This document shows, piece after piece, positions 18,611 to 27,398 of a stretch of 64,000 nucleotides of DNA. Both the position numbers and the translations under genes were made by a program. Position 1 is the stretch's first letter. Every line of letters starts with the position of its first letter. Origin of the DNA: Metallibacterium scheffleri (lineage in GTDB: Bacteria; Pseudomonadota; Gammaproteobacteria; Xanthomonadales; Rhodanobacteraceae). Under the pieces are notes generated by a model. It did not search any database. It was not told where the DNA came from and was given only the letters and a program-made list of their open reading frames with translations. The stretch is taken from the NCBI RefSeq assembly GCF_002077135.1, contig NZ_LDOS01000002.1, positions 124,001-188,000 on the forward strand, given 5' to 3'.

Positions 18611-20701
18611 ATGTGCCGCATCGCCACGTTCAACCGCGTCGCCGGCAGCCTGCTTGTGCTGCTGCTGGGTCTTGCGCTGGCCGGTTGCAGCGGTGGCGGT
18701 GGCGGCAGCAGCCCCGCGCCGACCACGCCGCCGGGCGGCGTGACCAGCCTGACGCTGAGCGCGTCGCCGTCCACGCTGAGCGTCAGCGCGGGCGCATCGA
18801 CCACCTTCACCCTCAATGTCAGCCCGGCTTCCTACAGCCCGGTCACGGTGAGCCTGCTCAACGCGCCCAGCGGCATGCAGATCAGCACCAATGCCGGCGC
18901 CAGCGCGGGCTCGGGCACGCAGACCGAAACGCTCAGCACGGCCGCTTCGACGGCAGCCGGAACCTACACCGTGACGCTCAGCGGCAGCAGCGGCGCGCTG
19001 AGCGGCACCACCACGCTGACCGTGCAGGTGCAGGCCGCAGCGACCGGCGCGCTGCAACTGAGCGCGACGCCCGCGGTGCTCTCGCAGCCGGCCGGCGGCA
19101 GCACCACGTTCGATGTCAGCGTGAGCCCGGCCGCGGCCAGCCCGGTCACGCTCACGCTGGTCAATCCGCCAGTGGGCATGCAGGTGAGCACCAACGCCGG
19201 CGCGGTGGCGGGATCGGGCACGCAGAGCGTGACCCTCACCACCACGACCGCGGTCACGCTGGGCACCTACTCGCTTACGCTGGATGGCAGCGGCGGCGGC
19301 CAGACGGCCAGCACGCAACTCACCGTGCAGGTGCAGCCCGCGCTGCCGGCCGCGTTCGTGCAGATCGAGCAGGACACCTTCAACTATTTCTGGAACACCA
19401 CCAACGCCAGCAATGGCCTGGCCCCGGACCATTACTCCACCGCCAACGGGCCGTCGCCGTATGCCAGCATTGCCGCCACCGGCTTCGCGCTCAGCGCCTA
19501 TCCCATCGGCGTGCAGAATGGCTGGGTCACGCATGCGCAGGCCGCGCAGCGCGTGCTGACCACGCTCGACTTCCTGTACAACGCGCCGCAGGGCACTAGC
19601 GCCAGTGGAGACAGCGGCTATGAGGGATTTTTCTACCACTTCCTCGACTTGAACACCGGCCTGCGCTATGGCACCACCACGGGGCTTTCGTCGGTGGACA
19701 ACGCGCTGCTGATGGCCGGCGTGCTGTTCGATGCCAGCTATTTCAATGACGGCAGCAGCACCGACAACCAGATCCAGACCCTGGCCAACGCACTGTTCCG
19801 GCGCGTGAACTGGCAGTGGATGGCGCAGGCCGACTACCCGCTGGTCAACCTCGACTGGACGCCGGCGTCGGGCTTCTCGCCCTACAACTGGCAGGGCTAC
19901 AACGAGGCGATGATCGTCTACATCGAAGCGCTGGGCTCGCCCACCTACGCGCTGCCGACCAGCGCCTGGACCGGCTGGACCGCGACCTACCCCAACTTCT
20001 GGGGCACGTATTACGGTCGCCAGCAACTCAGCTTCGGGCCGCTGTTCGGCTCGCAGTATTCGGAGGCGTGGATCGATTTCCGCGGCATCCAGGATGCCTA
20101 CATGCGGAGCCAAGGCATCGATTACTTCATCAACAGCCGCCGCGCCACCGAGTCGCAGCAGGCTTATGCCGAGGCCAATCCCGGCGGCTGGACCGGCTAC
20201 GGCGCCGACCTGTGGGGCCTGACCGCCTGCGACGGCCCCGGCACCTTCAGCTTCACCAACGGCAGCGGACAAACCCTCAGCTTCCAGGGTTACTACGCGC
20301 GCGGCGCCGGTCTGCAGGACGCCTACGACGACGGCACCATCGCACCGACCGCGGCGCTCAGCTCGATCGTGTTCGCGCCCGGCATCGTCATCCCCACCAT
20401 CCAGGCCATGCAGGCCAACTACGGCAGCTACATCCTCGGCCAGTACGGTTTTCACGACGCCTTCAATCCCAGCTTCCAGTACACCAGCGTCACGCCCGCC
20501 TCCGGCACCGTGGTGCCCGGCGTCGGCTGGGTGGACAACCAATATCTGGGCATCGACCAGGGCCCGATCCTGATGATGCTGGAGAATTACCGCAGCGGCC
20601 TGGTGTGGAACGTGATGCGCCAGAACAGCGTGATCCAGGCCGGCCTGAAGAGCGCCGGCTTCACCGGCGGCTGGCTGTCGGGAACCCCGGCCTTGCAGTG
20701 A
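18611..20701 (+). CDS. secreted lipoprotein glucanase, glycoamylase-like (GH144-type)
   Basis: A 696-residue lipoprotein: signal ending LALAGC (Cys26), a Gly/Ser/Pro linker, two Ig-like repeats (about 47-140 and 150-240, each with 'STxxVSxxPAxxSPVTxxLxNxPxGMQxSTNAGA'), and a C-terminal alpha/alpha-barrel domain from about 245. The catalytic part has 'IEQDTFNYFWNTT', 'GYEGFFYHFLDL' and 'YNEAMIVYIEALGSP', typical of the glycoamylase-like family that includes GH144 endo-beta-1,2-glucanases. It likely cuts extracellular beta-glucan such as beta-1,2-glucan, but the substrate is inferred. AGGA precedes ATG 18611. Confidence 0.8.
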   Translation: MCRIATFNRVAGSLLVLLLGLALAGCSGGGGGSSPAPTTPPGGVTSLTLSASPSTLSVSAGASTTFTLNVSPASYSPVTVSLLNAPSGMQISTNAGASAGSGTQTETLSTAASTAAGTYTVTLSGSSGALSGTTTLTVQVQAAATGALQLSATPAVLSQPAGGSTTFDVSVSPAAASPVTLTLVNPPVGMQVSTNAGAVAGSGTQSVTLTTTTAVTLGTYSLTLDGSGGGQTASTQLTVQVQPALPAAFVQIEQDTFNYFWNTTNASNGLAPDHYSTANGPSPYASIAATGFALSAYPIGVQNGWVTHAQAAQRVLTTLDFLYNAPQGTSASGDSGYEGFFYHFLDLNTGLRYGTTTGLSSVDNALLMAGVLFDASYFNDGSSTDNQIQTLANALFRRVNWQWMAQADYPLVNLDWTPASGFSPYNWQGYNEAMIVYIEALGSPTYALPTSAWTGWTATYPNFWGTYYGRQQLSFGPLFGSQYSEAWIDFRGIQDAYMRSQGIDYFINSRRATESQQAYAEANPGGWTGYGADLWGLTACDGPGTFSFTNGSGQTLSFQGYYARGAGLQDAYDDGTIAPTAALSSIVFAPGIVIPTIQAMQANYGSYILGQYGFHDAFNPSFQYTSVTPASGTVVPGVGWVDNQYLGIDQGPILMMLENYRSGLVWNVMRQNSVIQAGLKSAGFTGGWLSGTPALQ

Positions 20702-20729
20702 GTGCCGGCTGGCGATGCGGAGCGAGGCT

Positions 20730-20752
20730 GCGCCCGTCAGGTCTGCGGGCGC
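20730..20752 (+). terminator. possible hairpin terminator after the glucanase gene
   Basis: A 7-bp stem GCGCCCG/CGGGCGC with a 9-nt loop lies 28 bp after the stop codon. It is not followed by a clear U tract, so a rho-independent role is uncertain. Confidence 0.35.
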
Positions 20753-20878
20753 GGTTCATACCTTGGGCCGAGCGGGCAACATCGACTCAACAAGACGATT
20801 TGCGGGAACGCGGTCCGTCACATGCCCTCTGGTGCTGGGTCAGCCGCCCCTTCCTTTGTTTGCCAGAATCGACGCCGC

Positions 20879-20896
20879 TGTGTAGATTACGACACA
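20879..20896. promoter_or_regulatory. inverted repeat before vapB (possible autoregulatory operator)
   Basis: TGTGT-N8-ACACA (20879-20896) lies 11 bp before the antitoxin start codon. Type II antitoxins usually bind such palindromes in their own promoter. The -10 would overlap it (TAGATT, 20883-20888). Confidence 0.4.
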
Positions 20897-20907
20897 CGGA
20901 GACGCAC

Positions 20908-21108
20908 ATGGCTACCAACCTCGCAATCGATCCAGACCTGCTAGACCGCGCCCTTGAGGTGAGCGGTGAGCGCACGAAGAAGGCAGCGGTGACCAAAGCC
21001 CTTCAGGAGTTCATCGCGCGGCGCCAGCAGAAACGAGTCCTCGACTTGATGGGAAAGCTGGACTGGGACCATTCGTATGACTACAAAGCGGAGCGCTCGC
21101 GCAAGTGA
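20908..21108 (+). CDS. vapB: VapB-type antitoxin
   Basis: A 66-residue antitoxin with an N-terminal ribbon-helix-helix stretch ('TNLAIDPDLLDRALEVSGERTKKAAVTKALQEFI') and a toxin-binding tail ('VLDLMGKLDWDHSYDYKAERSRK'). It overlaps the toxin gene by GTGA (21105-21108), the usual TA arrangement. It opens the accessory island directly after the glucanase gene. Confidence 0.88.
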   Translation: MATNLAIDPDLLDRALEVSGERTKKAAVTKALQEFIARRQQKRVLDLMGKLDWDHSYDYKAERSRK

Positions 21109-21530
21109 CGCTCCTCGTCGATACAAGCGTCTGGTCACTCGCACTACGACGAGACGTTGAGGTCGAGGAACCCGCGGTTCAGGCACTGAAGGAGGCGCTC
21201 GCCGGTGCAGACGTCGTCGTTACCACTGGCCTCGTCTTGCAGGAGCTGCTGCAAGGCTTCGCGGGCGCCAAGGCGAGCGCGCAGATAGTGGAGCGTTTCT
21301 CTGCGCTGGCGTTGATCCAGCCAGACCGTGAAGACCATATTGCCGCGGCAGGCCTTAGAAACGCATGCCGCAGGGCGGGTGTGCAGATTGGCACAGTCGA
21401 CGCAGTCATCGCGCAGCTTTGCATCAGGCACGAGCTCGTTCTGTTGAGCACCGATCAAGACTACGTGCATGCAGCGAAGCATTGCAGCCTCAAAGTCTGG
21501 TCGACCAAAGCCGCAAAGCCGCGTCGGTGA
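21105..21530 (+). CDS. vapC: VapC-type PIN-domain ribonuclease toxin
   Basis: A 141-residue PIN-domain protein beginning with GTG 21105. Acidic residues of the PIN active site are seen in 'LLVDTSVWSLAL' (Asp), 'VLQELLQGF' (Glu) and 'GTVDAVIAQLC' (Asp), with a last 'LLSTDQDY'. VapC toxins cleave tRNA or rRNA and are neutralised by VapB; the exact RNA target cannot be predicted. The frame is complete and the catalytic residues are present, so the module is probably functional. Confidence 0.88.
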   Translation: MTLLVDTSVWSLALRRDVEVEEPAVQALKEALAGADVVVTTGLVLQELLQGFAGAKASAQIVERFSALALIQPDREDHIAAAGLRNACRRAGVQIGTVDAVIAQLCIRHELVLLSTDQDYVHAAKHCSLKVWSTKAAKPRR

Positions 21531-21623
21531 CGGCTACCCCATCGTTCAACCGGACGCGCTACGGCAGGCCACCTTGGCTCGGTTGGCGGCACGCGGTACA
21601 TTTTCGCCAACCCAGGGGAAACA

Positions 21624-21673
21624 GGGTCAGGTTCCGTTTTTGACCCCGCTTTTGGAGTAAGTGAACCTGACCC
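21624..21673. repeat. REP-like palindrome (GGGTCAGGTTC ... GAACCTGACCC)
   Basis: Perfect 11-bp arms at 21624-21634 and 21663-21673 with an inner TGACCCC (21641-21647). GGGTCAG/CTGACCC arms are typical of extragenic REP/BIME units mobilised by RAYT-type transposases in xanthomonads. No RAYT gene lies in the window. Confidence 0.5.
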
Positions 21674-21838
21674 CGTTATCTCCATTACTACGGTTATGGG
21701 ATACGAAATCCGGGGGCAAGGTCAAGGACTCTTACGCGCTCATCTACGCACGAAACCTAGCCTGGCGGTACACGATATATTCTCGCCAGTCAGTGTCTGG
21801 CGTCCTGCCGTCGTCTGCCGCTTAGATCGAACGTTGAG

Positions 21839-21926
21839 CGTCTGCTTCGGGCCGGCGGATGCCGGCCGCACCGCCGGTGTTTGGGAGCACTGGCGTCGGA
21901 GCGATCCGAGTGACATGCTGCGACCC
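21839..21926. repeat. dispersed repeat, copy A
   Basis: About 88 bp, nearly the same as copy C (29742-29829): shared blocks include CCGGCCGCACCGCCGGTGTTT and GAGCACTGGCGTCGGAGCG. It ends GCG|ACCC, the point where copy B is interrupted by the group II intron. Not coding. Confidence 0.75.
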
Positions 21927-22000
21927 GTTGCCGTCATTCGCAACGATGACCCAAGAGCGCTGGACTACTCGGAATCGGGTGGACGTCGGTGGAGACCATG

Positions 22001-22531
22001 ATGGATACAAGATTGGCGGTTCTGTTCTTCAGCATGATTTTCCCGACCTGCGTACAGGCTTCATGCCCCGCAGAAAGTGTCATCGGGATGTATCCGCAAA
22101 CCGCCTCAGCGACTACGCGTAGACTAGTGCGCAGGGATTATTCAATCGGACGGGACATGTTATTTGGCGTCCTGGGTAATCCGCGCAGCTATGCAACTGC
22201 GAAACTTTATTTACTTCACTCCGCTTCTAATGGGTATGCACCTGCTGAGACGCTTCTCGGCTTGATGCACGAGAAAGGATGGGGAGTGACGAAAAATTAT
22301 ACAATCGCGACTTCATTTCTAATGAAAGCAGCCAGCCAGCGCTATGCGCCTGCGTACCTATTACTTGGAGACATGTCCGCTGAAGGACATGGTGTTGGAG
22401 TTGACGTAAAGCAAGCGCGCACCTTTTATGAGCACGCCTTGAAGAATTCAGAGGTTGGATCATTGCCATTCAAAGCTGCAAAGCGGAACCTTAGGGATGG
22501 CCTGATGAGCCCGACGTTCCCCAGCTTTTGA
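22001..22531 (+). CDS. secreted Sel1-repeat protein
   Basis: A 176-residue protein with a signal peptide ('RLAVLFFSMIFPTCVQA', cleavage near residue 20). Two to three Sel1-like (TPR-related) repeats follow: 'AKLYLLHSASNGYAPAETLLG', 'ATSFLMKAASQRYAPAYLLLG' and 'ARTFYEHALKN'. Sel1 repeats mediate protein-protein contacts in the periplasm. GGAG (21991-21994) is 3 nt from ATG 21998 and 6 nt from ATG 22001, so 22001 is preferred. Base composition is AT-richer than the flanking chromosome, consistent with transfer. Function unknown. Confidence 0.75.
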   Translation: MDTRLAVLFFSMIFPTCVQASCPAESVIGMYPQTASATTRRLVRRDYSIGRDMLFGVLGNPRSYATAKLYLLHSASNGYAPAETLLGLMHEKGWGVTKNYTIATSFLMKAASQRYAPAYLLLGDMSAEGHGVGVDVKQARTFYEHALKNSEVGSLPFKAAKRNLRDGLMSPTFPSF

Positions 22532-22813
22532 GTAGCGCGATGCGCTGGAGTTGCCTCGCCGGATGGCCGACCGCTCGACTGCGAAGACGGGACGTTGCGA
22601 AGCATGCGGCCCAGGTGCACAGTCCGACCCACAGCGGTCTGTGGCGACCACTGAAATCGGCAAAAAATATGCCATAGCATTGGTGCATCGACGGGGGTCG
22701 GGAAATTCGGAGTGGGTGGCGGAATCTGGGCTGGCGCTGGCGCGATACGTACATATACGTTACGACGCGGACGTTGTCCCAACTCTGGGGTGACGTAAAG
22801 AAATGGTGACATC

Positions 22814-23008
22814 ATGATTCGTCCAGCAAAAATCGCTGCAGCAATGGTTGCTCTGGCATTCTGTTCGTTTGCCTTGGTCTTGCTGGCCCTAAATCTTAAA
22901 TCAAGGATCCTTCTTATAATTGCATATCCTGCATGTATTATAGGCATTCTGGGTGGCGTAATTTCTGTATTCATTACTATATTTCATTATCTAAAGCATC
23001 CTCCGTAA
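22814..23008 (+). CDS. small two-helix membrane protein
   Basis: A 64-residue, strongly hydrophobic frame with two likely transmembrane helices (about 7-27 and 33-57) and a short basic N-terminus (MIRPAKIAA). The DNA is AT-rich compared with the surroundings. GGTGAC (22804-22809) may serve as a weak ribosome-binding site. No family recognised. It stands alone between the Sel1 gene and the group II intron. Its coding nature is likely but not certain. Confidence 0.5.
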   Translation: MIRPAKIAAAMVALAFCSFALVLLALNLKSRILLIIAYPACIIGILGGVISVFITIFHYLKHPP

Positions 23009-23114
23009 AAATGAGCTAAAAGTATATAGGTAGTTTTGCAGGATCCGGTGAATTTTAAAGTAGCGCCGGCGCCAACAAGCAATAAAGAAAGCGGGCAGTC
23101 GGAACGGAATCGAG

Positions 23115-23199
23115 CCTAGGGCAAAGGCGGGGCCGCCCGCCTCGGCCGTTGACAGGACTGGCCACACTGGCGGTGGGGCGGTCTGAGTGGCACAGTGCG
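23115..23199. repeat. dispersed repeat copy B, left part (interrupted by the group II intron)
   Basis: The last ~34 bp (ACTGGCGG...GTGGCACAGTGCG) align with copies A and C with about 7 mismatches; the earlier part is more diverged. The repeat stops at TGCG (23199) and resumes as ACCCGT at 27837, showing the insertion point of the intron. Confidence 0.65.
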
Positions 23200-23313
23200 G
23201 TAGAGTCGGGATGTGGCGCGGTGGCGTTAGGTTCGGCATATCGGTTGCCGTCTCTTTCGATTGACGGTGCCTTACTGTCCGAACCGTGACTCCGTTTCCA
23301 CATCCCTCTCATC

Positions 23314-23346
23314 GAACCGGACATGCAGATCTCCCGCATCCGGCTC
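23314..23346 (-). ncRNA. group II intron domain V
   Basis: Read on the minus strand: GAGCCGGATGCGG, then GAGATCT, then GCATGTCCGGTTC. This is the catalytic stem with the AGC-type triad near the 5' side and matching lower and upper helices. It lies 12 nt after the stop of the maturase 3' fragment, as expected. The remaining ~114 nt to the 3' splice site should include domain VI, which I could not fold with confidence. Confidence 0.8.
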
Positions 23347-23358
23347 TCGGACAAGACC

Positions 23359-23445
23359 TCACGCCTTCGTCCACGGCTGGTCACACGCAAGTGCGGTCAG
23401 ACGTACGAGACCAAAATGCCCGTAGAGGTGCGAGAGTGGATAAGT
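23359..23445 (-). pseudogene. group II intron maturase, 3' fragment
   Basis: The frame reads ACTTAT (Thr-Tyr), then PLSHLYGHFGLVRL and ends WTKA-stop at 23359-23361, the standard C-terminus of bacterial group II intron reverse transcriptases. The missing N-terminal part is at 26091-27398, on the other side of the IS21-type element. The hexamer ATAAGT (23440-23445) is repeated at 26091-26096 and is the likely target duplication. Confidence 0.85.
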
Positions 23446-23450
23446 TGCAT

Positions 23451-23531
23451 ATTCCGGTCAAGAGAAGCCAGCATTCCGGCGCATGGGAAGCCAGCGTTCC
23501 GGTTGATGGGAAGCCAGCATTCCGGTTGATG
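23451..23531. repeat. IS21 left-end repeats
   Basis: Three full repeats start near 23462, 23486 and 23509 (GAAGCCAGC[A/G]TTCCGG), plus a terminal partial ATTCCGG at 23451. They are oriented opposite to those at 25973-26086. Confidence 0.85.
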
Positions 23532-23575
23532 AGAGGACAGCAGGCGGCGACGCAGTCGGGTGAGGTGAACGGAGT

Positions 23576-24325
23576 CTAGTTTCTGTCGGTGGCGTTGTCC
23601 TGTGCAGGCGGCGATGGGGGTTGTTTGCGCAAGGACTCGCCGTTGAGTTCGACGGTTTCGGCGCCGTGGACGAGGCGGTCGAGGATGGCGTCGGCGAGGG
23701 AAGGATCGTGGAACTGGGCGTGCCAGAGTTTGAGCGGCAGCTGGCTGGTGACGATGAGGCTGCCGCGCTGATGGCGGTCTTCGAGGAGTTCGAGCAGCAG
23801 GGGCTGATGGACGGGGGCGAGCGGGACGAGGCCGAAGTCATCGAGGATGAGCAGGTCGATGCGGCTTTGGGTTTTGAGCCAATGGCTGAGGCGGCCTTGG
23901 GCGTGGATGGCGGTGAGTTCCTCGCCGAGGCGCGGCAGGCGCAGGTAGCGGACGGACTTCTTCTGGTCGATGGCGGCCTTGGCGAGGGCGCAAGCGAGAT
24001 AGCTTTTGCCGACGCCGGTGGGGCCGAGCAGCAGGAGGTGGTGGTGCTGGCGCAGCCAGTTGAGGCTGAGCAGGGCGTGCCAGCGGGTTTTGCCGAGGCC
24101 GCGCGGGGTACGCAGGTCGACGTCGGCGGGATGGGCGTGCTGGGGGAGTTTGGCGAGTTTCAGGCGCCGGGCCTGGGCGAGGCTGTCGCGATGCAGGGAC
24201 TCGGCCTCGAGCAGGAGCGCGAGGGCATCGAGGAGTGCGTCGTCGGGTTGCAGCCGGACCAGGGCGTCGGCGGCGCCGCGCAGGCCGAGGCGGGCGAGTT
24301 GGGCATGCAGGGGTTCATGCAACAT
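23576..24325 (-). CDS. istB: IS21-family helper ATPase IstB
   Basis: A 249-residue DnaC/DnaA-like AAA+ ATPase that helps the IstA transposase with target selection. Walker A is GPTGVGKS (101-108) and Walker B is 'RIDLLILDDFG', followed by 'LIVTSQLPLKLWHAQF' (sensor region). The start at 24325 overlaps istA by 11 bp. Full length, no frameshift. Confidence 0.93.
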   Translation of the reverse strand: MLHEPLHAQLARLGLRGAADALVRLQPDDALLDALALLLEAESLHRDSLAQARRLKLAKLPQHAHPADVDLRTPRGLGKTRWHALLSLNWLRQHHHLLLLGPTGVGKSYLACALAKAAIDQKKSVRYLRLPRLGEELTAIHAQGRLSHWLKTQSRIDLLILDDFGLVPLAPVHQPLLLELLEDRHQRGSLIVTSQLPLKLWHAQFHDPSLADAILDRLVHGAETVELNGESLRKQPPSPPAQDNATDRN

Positions 24326-25919
24326 GGTGGGGCTCCAGGGTGAAGGGGGTGCTGGGCGCTTCAGGCGTCCTGCCGCCCGCGGCACTCGCCCTTCCATGGG
24401 CGTCGTAGTAATCGCCGCCGCGGATGTGCTCGTGGGTGCGCGGCGGAGATGACGGCGCGTCATGGGCGTCGCGGACGATCGGAGTGGTCAGCAAGCGGCG
24501 CACGGACTGGTAGCCGATGGCCTGCAGTGCGAGGGCGCGGGTGCAGGCCGTCTCCAGGGCGGCGGGGCCGTGATCGCGCGCGAGGGCGAGCACGCCCTGG
24601 GCGCTGCGGATGGCTTGTTCGGGATGGCGGCGCTGGGCGAACAGGGCCTCGATCAACGCGAGCGTGTTGGGGCCGATGGCGGCGGCGCGCCGGTGCAGTT
24701 TGGGATCACGGAAGGCCTGGTGGTGCGCGGGCATGTGCGCCGGATCGGTGACGAAGCGCTGCGTGGGCGCAGCGCGGCGGTGCAGCGCGATGCGCGTATC
24801 GCGTTGCAGGACCTCGACGTGGGCGGTGGTCAGCCGCACCTCGACGGTCTGGCCGACATGGGCATAGGGCACGCTGTAGTACTGGCGATGGACGTCGACG
24901 TGGTAGTCGCGGGCCACCTTGCGGGTCAGGTAGGTGGGGACTTCGAAGCGCTGCGCCGGCAGCGGTGCCAGATGGGGCCGCTCCTGCGCCAGCAGGGCTT
25001 GGCGCGAGCCCACGCGCTTCTGGAAAGGCGCGGCGTTGAGCGCGGCCACGGCTTCCGCCAGCCAGGCATTGAGCTGGTCCAGTGAGCCAAAGATGCGGTC
25101 CCGGGCGGCCGCCAGGATGCGCATCTCGACGATTTTGACCGCGCCCTCGACGCTGGCTTTGTCCTTGGGTTTGCGTACCCGCGCCGGGATGATCGTGATG
25201 CCGTAGTGGCGGGCGAAGTCGGCATACACCGCCGTCAGCCGCGGCTCGTAACGGTCCGGCGCGGCGATCAGGGCGCGCGGGTTGTCCGGCACGCCGATCT
25301 GCGGCACGCCGCCGAACGCCACGAAGGCCTGGTGTTGGCCCTGCAGCCAGCTCGTGGCGGTCTGATCCGCAAACCCCTGTGCATGGATCGCATTGGAATA
25401 GCCCAGCGCCGCCACGAAAATCTGCGCCGGACGCACGGCGTCGCCGTCGGCATAGCGCAGGGTCAATCCGGCAAAGTCGAAGTACGCCTTCTCGCCCGGC
25501 ACGTGATCATGCCGGTAGCTCAGGTCGCGGTCGGCGGCATACGCCGCCAGCTCATCGCAAAACACGCTGTAGCCAATGCCCTGCGCATGCCGCGCACGGT
25601 ATTCGTTCCACAGCAGACGTCGCGTGACGCCCTTGCGCCCCAGCTCACGCACCACCAGGGCATAGTCGGGCCGCGCCTGGATGCGCACGTGACTCGGATG
25701 CGGCGCACGTTGGTACAGACGCCGCTCCAGCTCCACATCCGTCAGCGCCGGATCCGGCGGCCAGCCCAGCCCGGCCGCGACATGCCGCTTGAACACGCGC
25801 TCCACCGTCGAGCGCGCCACCCCCAGCGCACGCGCGATCTCGCGCTGGCTGAGTCCCTGGTCAAAGTGCAAGCCAAGTACTTCTCGGATCTGTCGCATCA
25901 GCAGTCTCGGTTGAGTCAT
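24315..25919 (-). CDS. istA: IS21-family transposase IstA
   Basis: A 534-residue DDE transposase. The N-terminal helix-turn-helix ('GLSQREIARALGVARSTVERV') is followed by a catalytic core with Asp148 (YFDFAG), Asp212 (GVPDNPR) and Glu258 (ASVEGAV). The C-terminal segment includes the beta-barrel-like 'YYSVPYAHVGQTVEVRLT'. Intact length for the family. It is transcribed in the same direction as the interrupted intron maturase. Confidence 0.93.
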   Translation of the reverse strand: MTQPRLLMRQIREVLGLHFDQGLSQREIARALGVARSTVERVFKRHVAAGLGWPPDPALTDVELERRLYQRAPHPSHVRIQARPDYALVVRELGRKGVTRRLLWNEYRARHAQGIGYSVFCDELAAYAADRDLSYRHDHVPGEKAYFDFAGLTLRYADGDAVRPAQIFVAALGYSNAIHAQGFADQTATSWLQGQHQAFVAFGGVPQIGVPDNPRALIAAPDRYEPRLTAVYADFARHYGITIIPARVRKPKDKASVEGAVKIVEMRILAAARDRIFGSLDQLNAWLAEAVAALNAAPFQKRVGSRQALLAQERPHLAPLPAQRFEVPTYLTRKVARDYHVDVHRQYYSVPYAHVGQTVEVRLTTAHVEVLQRDTRIALHRRAAPTQRFVTDPAHMPAHHQAFRDPKLHRRAAAIGPNTLALIEALFAQRRHPEQAIRSAQGVLALARDHGPAALETACTRALALQAIGYQSVRRLLTTPIVRDAHDAPSSPPRTHEHIRGGDYYDAHGRASAAGGRTPEAPSTPFTLEPHHVA

Positions 25920-25972
25920 GGGAACCCCGCGGGCAAAACCCGCGAGGATGACTCACCTCAACTGCGCGCCAG

Positions 25973-26086
25973 CTGGCTTCCCATGAACCGGAATACTGGC
26001 TTCCCATGCTCCGGAATCGTGGCCTCACATCAACCGGAACACTGGCTTCCCATGAACCGGAATGCTGGCTTCACATGAACCGGAAT
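25973..26086. repeat. IS21 right-end repeats
   Basis: Five tandem but spaced copies of CTGGCTTCCCATGAACCGGAAT-like sequence (from about 25973, 25995, 26019, 26042 and 26064). They are inverted relative to the left end. These extend the truncated maturase reading frame by a few meaningless codons. Confidence 0.85.
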
Positions 26087-26090
26087 CTCC

Positions 26091-27398
26091 ATAAGTCCCG
26101 CCCCGACTTCGTCTGACCTTGTGCTTGGTGCGCAACCACCGGCGCAACCGCGTCGCAGTGTAGCTGTCGAGCGCCCGGTAGGCGCGACTGACCGTTCCTA
26201 CTTGAAAGTAGTTCGCCCAGCCGCGCAGCGTGCGATTCAACGTGCCCACCAGCTCCGTGGTCTCTTGCCACGTCAGCGATACCGCTGTCATCGCATGGAC
26301 CTTCTCGACCATGCGCCGGATGCTCTTCTTCGACGGCCGCATGCCCAGACGGGCCTTGCCGGTCGTGCGCGAATACATCCGCCCAAACGTGTAACCCAGG
26401 AAATCGAACTCACCTTCCGGGACCTTGCAGATGCGTGTCTTCTCCTCGTTGACCGTCAGCTTCAGCTTGCCCATGAGCTCACGCAGGCAGGACAAGGCCT
26501 CTTCGGCCTTGCCCCGCCGGCACAGGATCACGAGATCGTCGGCGTAGGTCACAATGCGAGAGCCAAGGCGTTGCTCCAGTCCGAGCTTCTTCCATCCCAG
26601 CACAAAGCGGCGCATGTACAGATTGGCCAGCAGCGGCGAGATGGGGGCACCCTGCGGAATGCCGCGGCGCTGATCCTTGGCTGCGGTCGCGCGTGTCTTC
26701 CGGCCTCGATCGTCGGTCTGCTCCACGGAGCACTCCAGCCACATCTTCAGCAGATGCAGCACCCGCCGGTCCACGATGCGTCGCACCAGCGAGCGCATCA
26801 GTTCGGCGTGCGGAATGCTCCCAAAGTAGTCCGCAAGGTCGGCGTCCACGACGTCCAGATGTCCTCGGAACAACGTCTCCTCCACCTCGATCACCGCCTG
26901 CTGGGCATTGCGGCCCCGCCGGTAGGCGTACTGCTCGGGTGGAAGGTCGGCTTCGATGATCGGATCGAGCACCAGCATCGCTGCTGTCATGCACACCCGA
27001 TCCCGCAGGGTCGAGATGCCCAGTGGCCTGAGCTTGCCCGTGGCCTTCGGGATGAACACACGTCGGATGGGGTCGGGTCGGTAGGTCTCCTGCCTGAGCG
27101 CAAGCGCCAGTTCACCGAGCCACTGCTGCACCCCGTATGCCTCGACGGCCGCGAAATCCTGACCGTCCACACCCGGTGCGCCCTTGTTGGCGCGGCACTG
27201 GGCATAGGCGTGAGCCAGAACATCCTCACGGCTGATCTTGTCGTACAGGGCGTAGAAGCGATACCCGGCTTCCGCCTTCGCTTTCGCGTGTAACGCCGTC
27301 TGCAGCTTCTGAACGCTTTTCGGAGTTGCTAGGTTGCCCAATCTCCTGTCCCTCGCCACGTCTTGCGTCTGTCTTGAACCAAGGCCCCTTCCCTCCAC
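26091..27398 (-). pseudogene. ltrA: group II intron reverse transcriptase/maturase, 5' fragment (disrupted)
   Basis: About 436 residues of a group II intron-encoded protein. Reverse-transcriptase blocks are visible: 'KGAPGVDG', '[12 protein letters not shown]', '[17 protein letters not shown]' and the catalytic YADD (285-288), followed by the X/thumb domain '[19 protein letters not shown]'. The frame reaches RRSRGGTY and then enters the IS21 end repeats, so the last ~28 residues are displaced to 23359-23445. The open frame continues in the IS to 26025 only by chance. The RT domain itself is complete; splicing/maturase activity is probably impaired. Confidence 0.9.

Larger units (their letters stand above)
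21531..22000. other. non-coding stretch with REP-like palindrome and dispersed repeat copy A
   Basis: No convincing gene is seen. It contains the palindrome at 21624-21673 and repeat copy A at 21839-21926 (separate entries). Short frames here are GC-biased and unlike proteins. The Sel1-repeat gene starts at its right end. Confidence 0.6.
23446..26090 (-). mobile_element. IS21-family insertion sequence (istA-istB)
   Basis: About 2,645 bp, bounded by the direct repeat ATAAGT (23440-23445 and 26091-26096). It has istA (25919-24315) and istB (24325-23576) on the minus strand, overlapping by 11 bp. Both ends carry multiple ~22-bp repeats related to GAAGCCAGCATTCCGGTTGATG, as known for IS21-type transposase binding sites. 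Both genes are full length, so the element may still be active. Confidence 0.9.

Noticed and set aside
22551-22793. 80-codon plus-strand frame between the Sel1 and small membrane genes
   Set aside because: No recognisable sequence or ribosome-binding site and a composition unlike its neighbours; left as non-coding.
22426-22974. Minus-strand frames across the Sel1-repeat gene end and the next gap
   Set aside because: No conserved motif, and they oppose the Sel1-repeat and small membrane genes, which have protein-like features.
23446-23531. A CRISPR-like array at the IS ends
   Set aside because: The spaced ~22-bp repeats at 23451-23531 and 25973-26086 are inverted copies at the two ends of an IS21 element and lack unique spacers of constant length.
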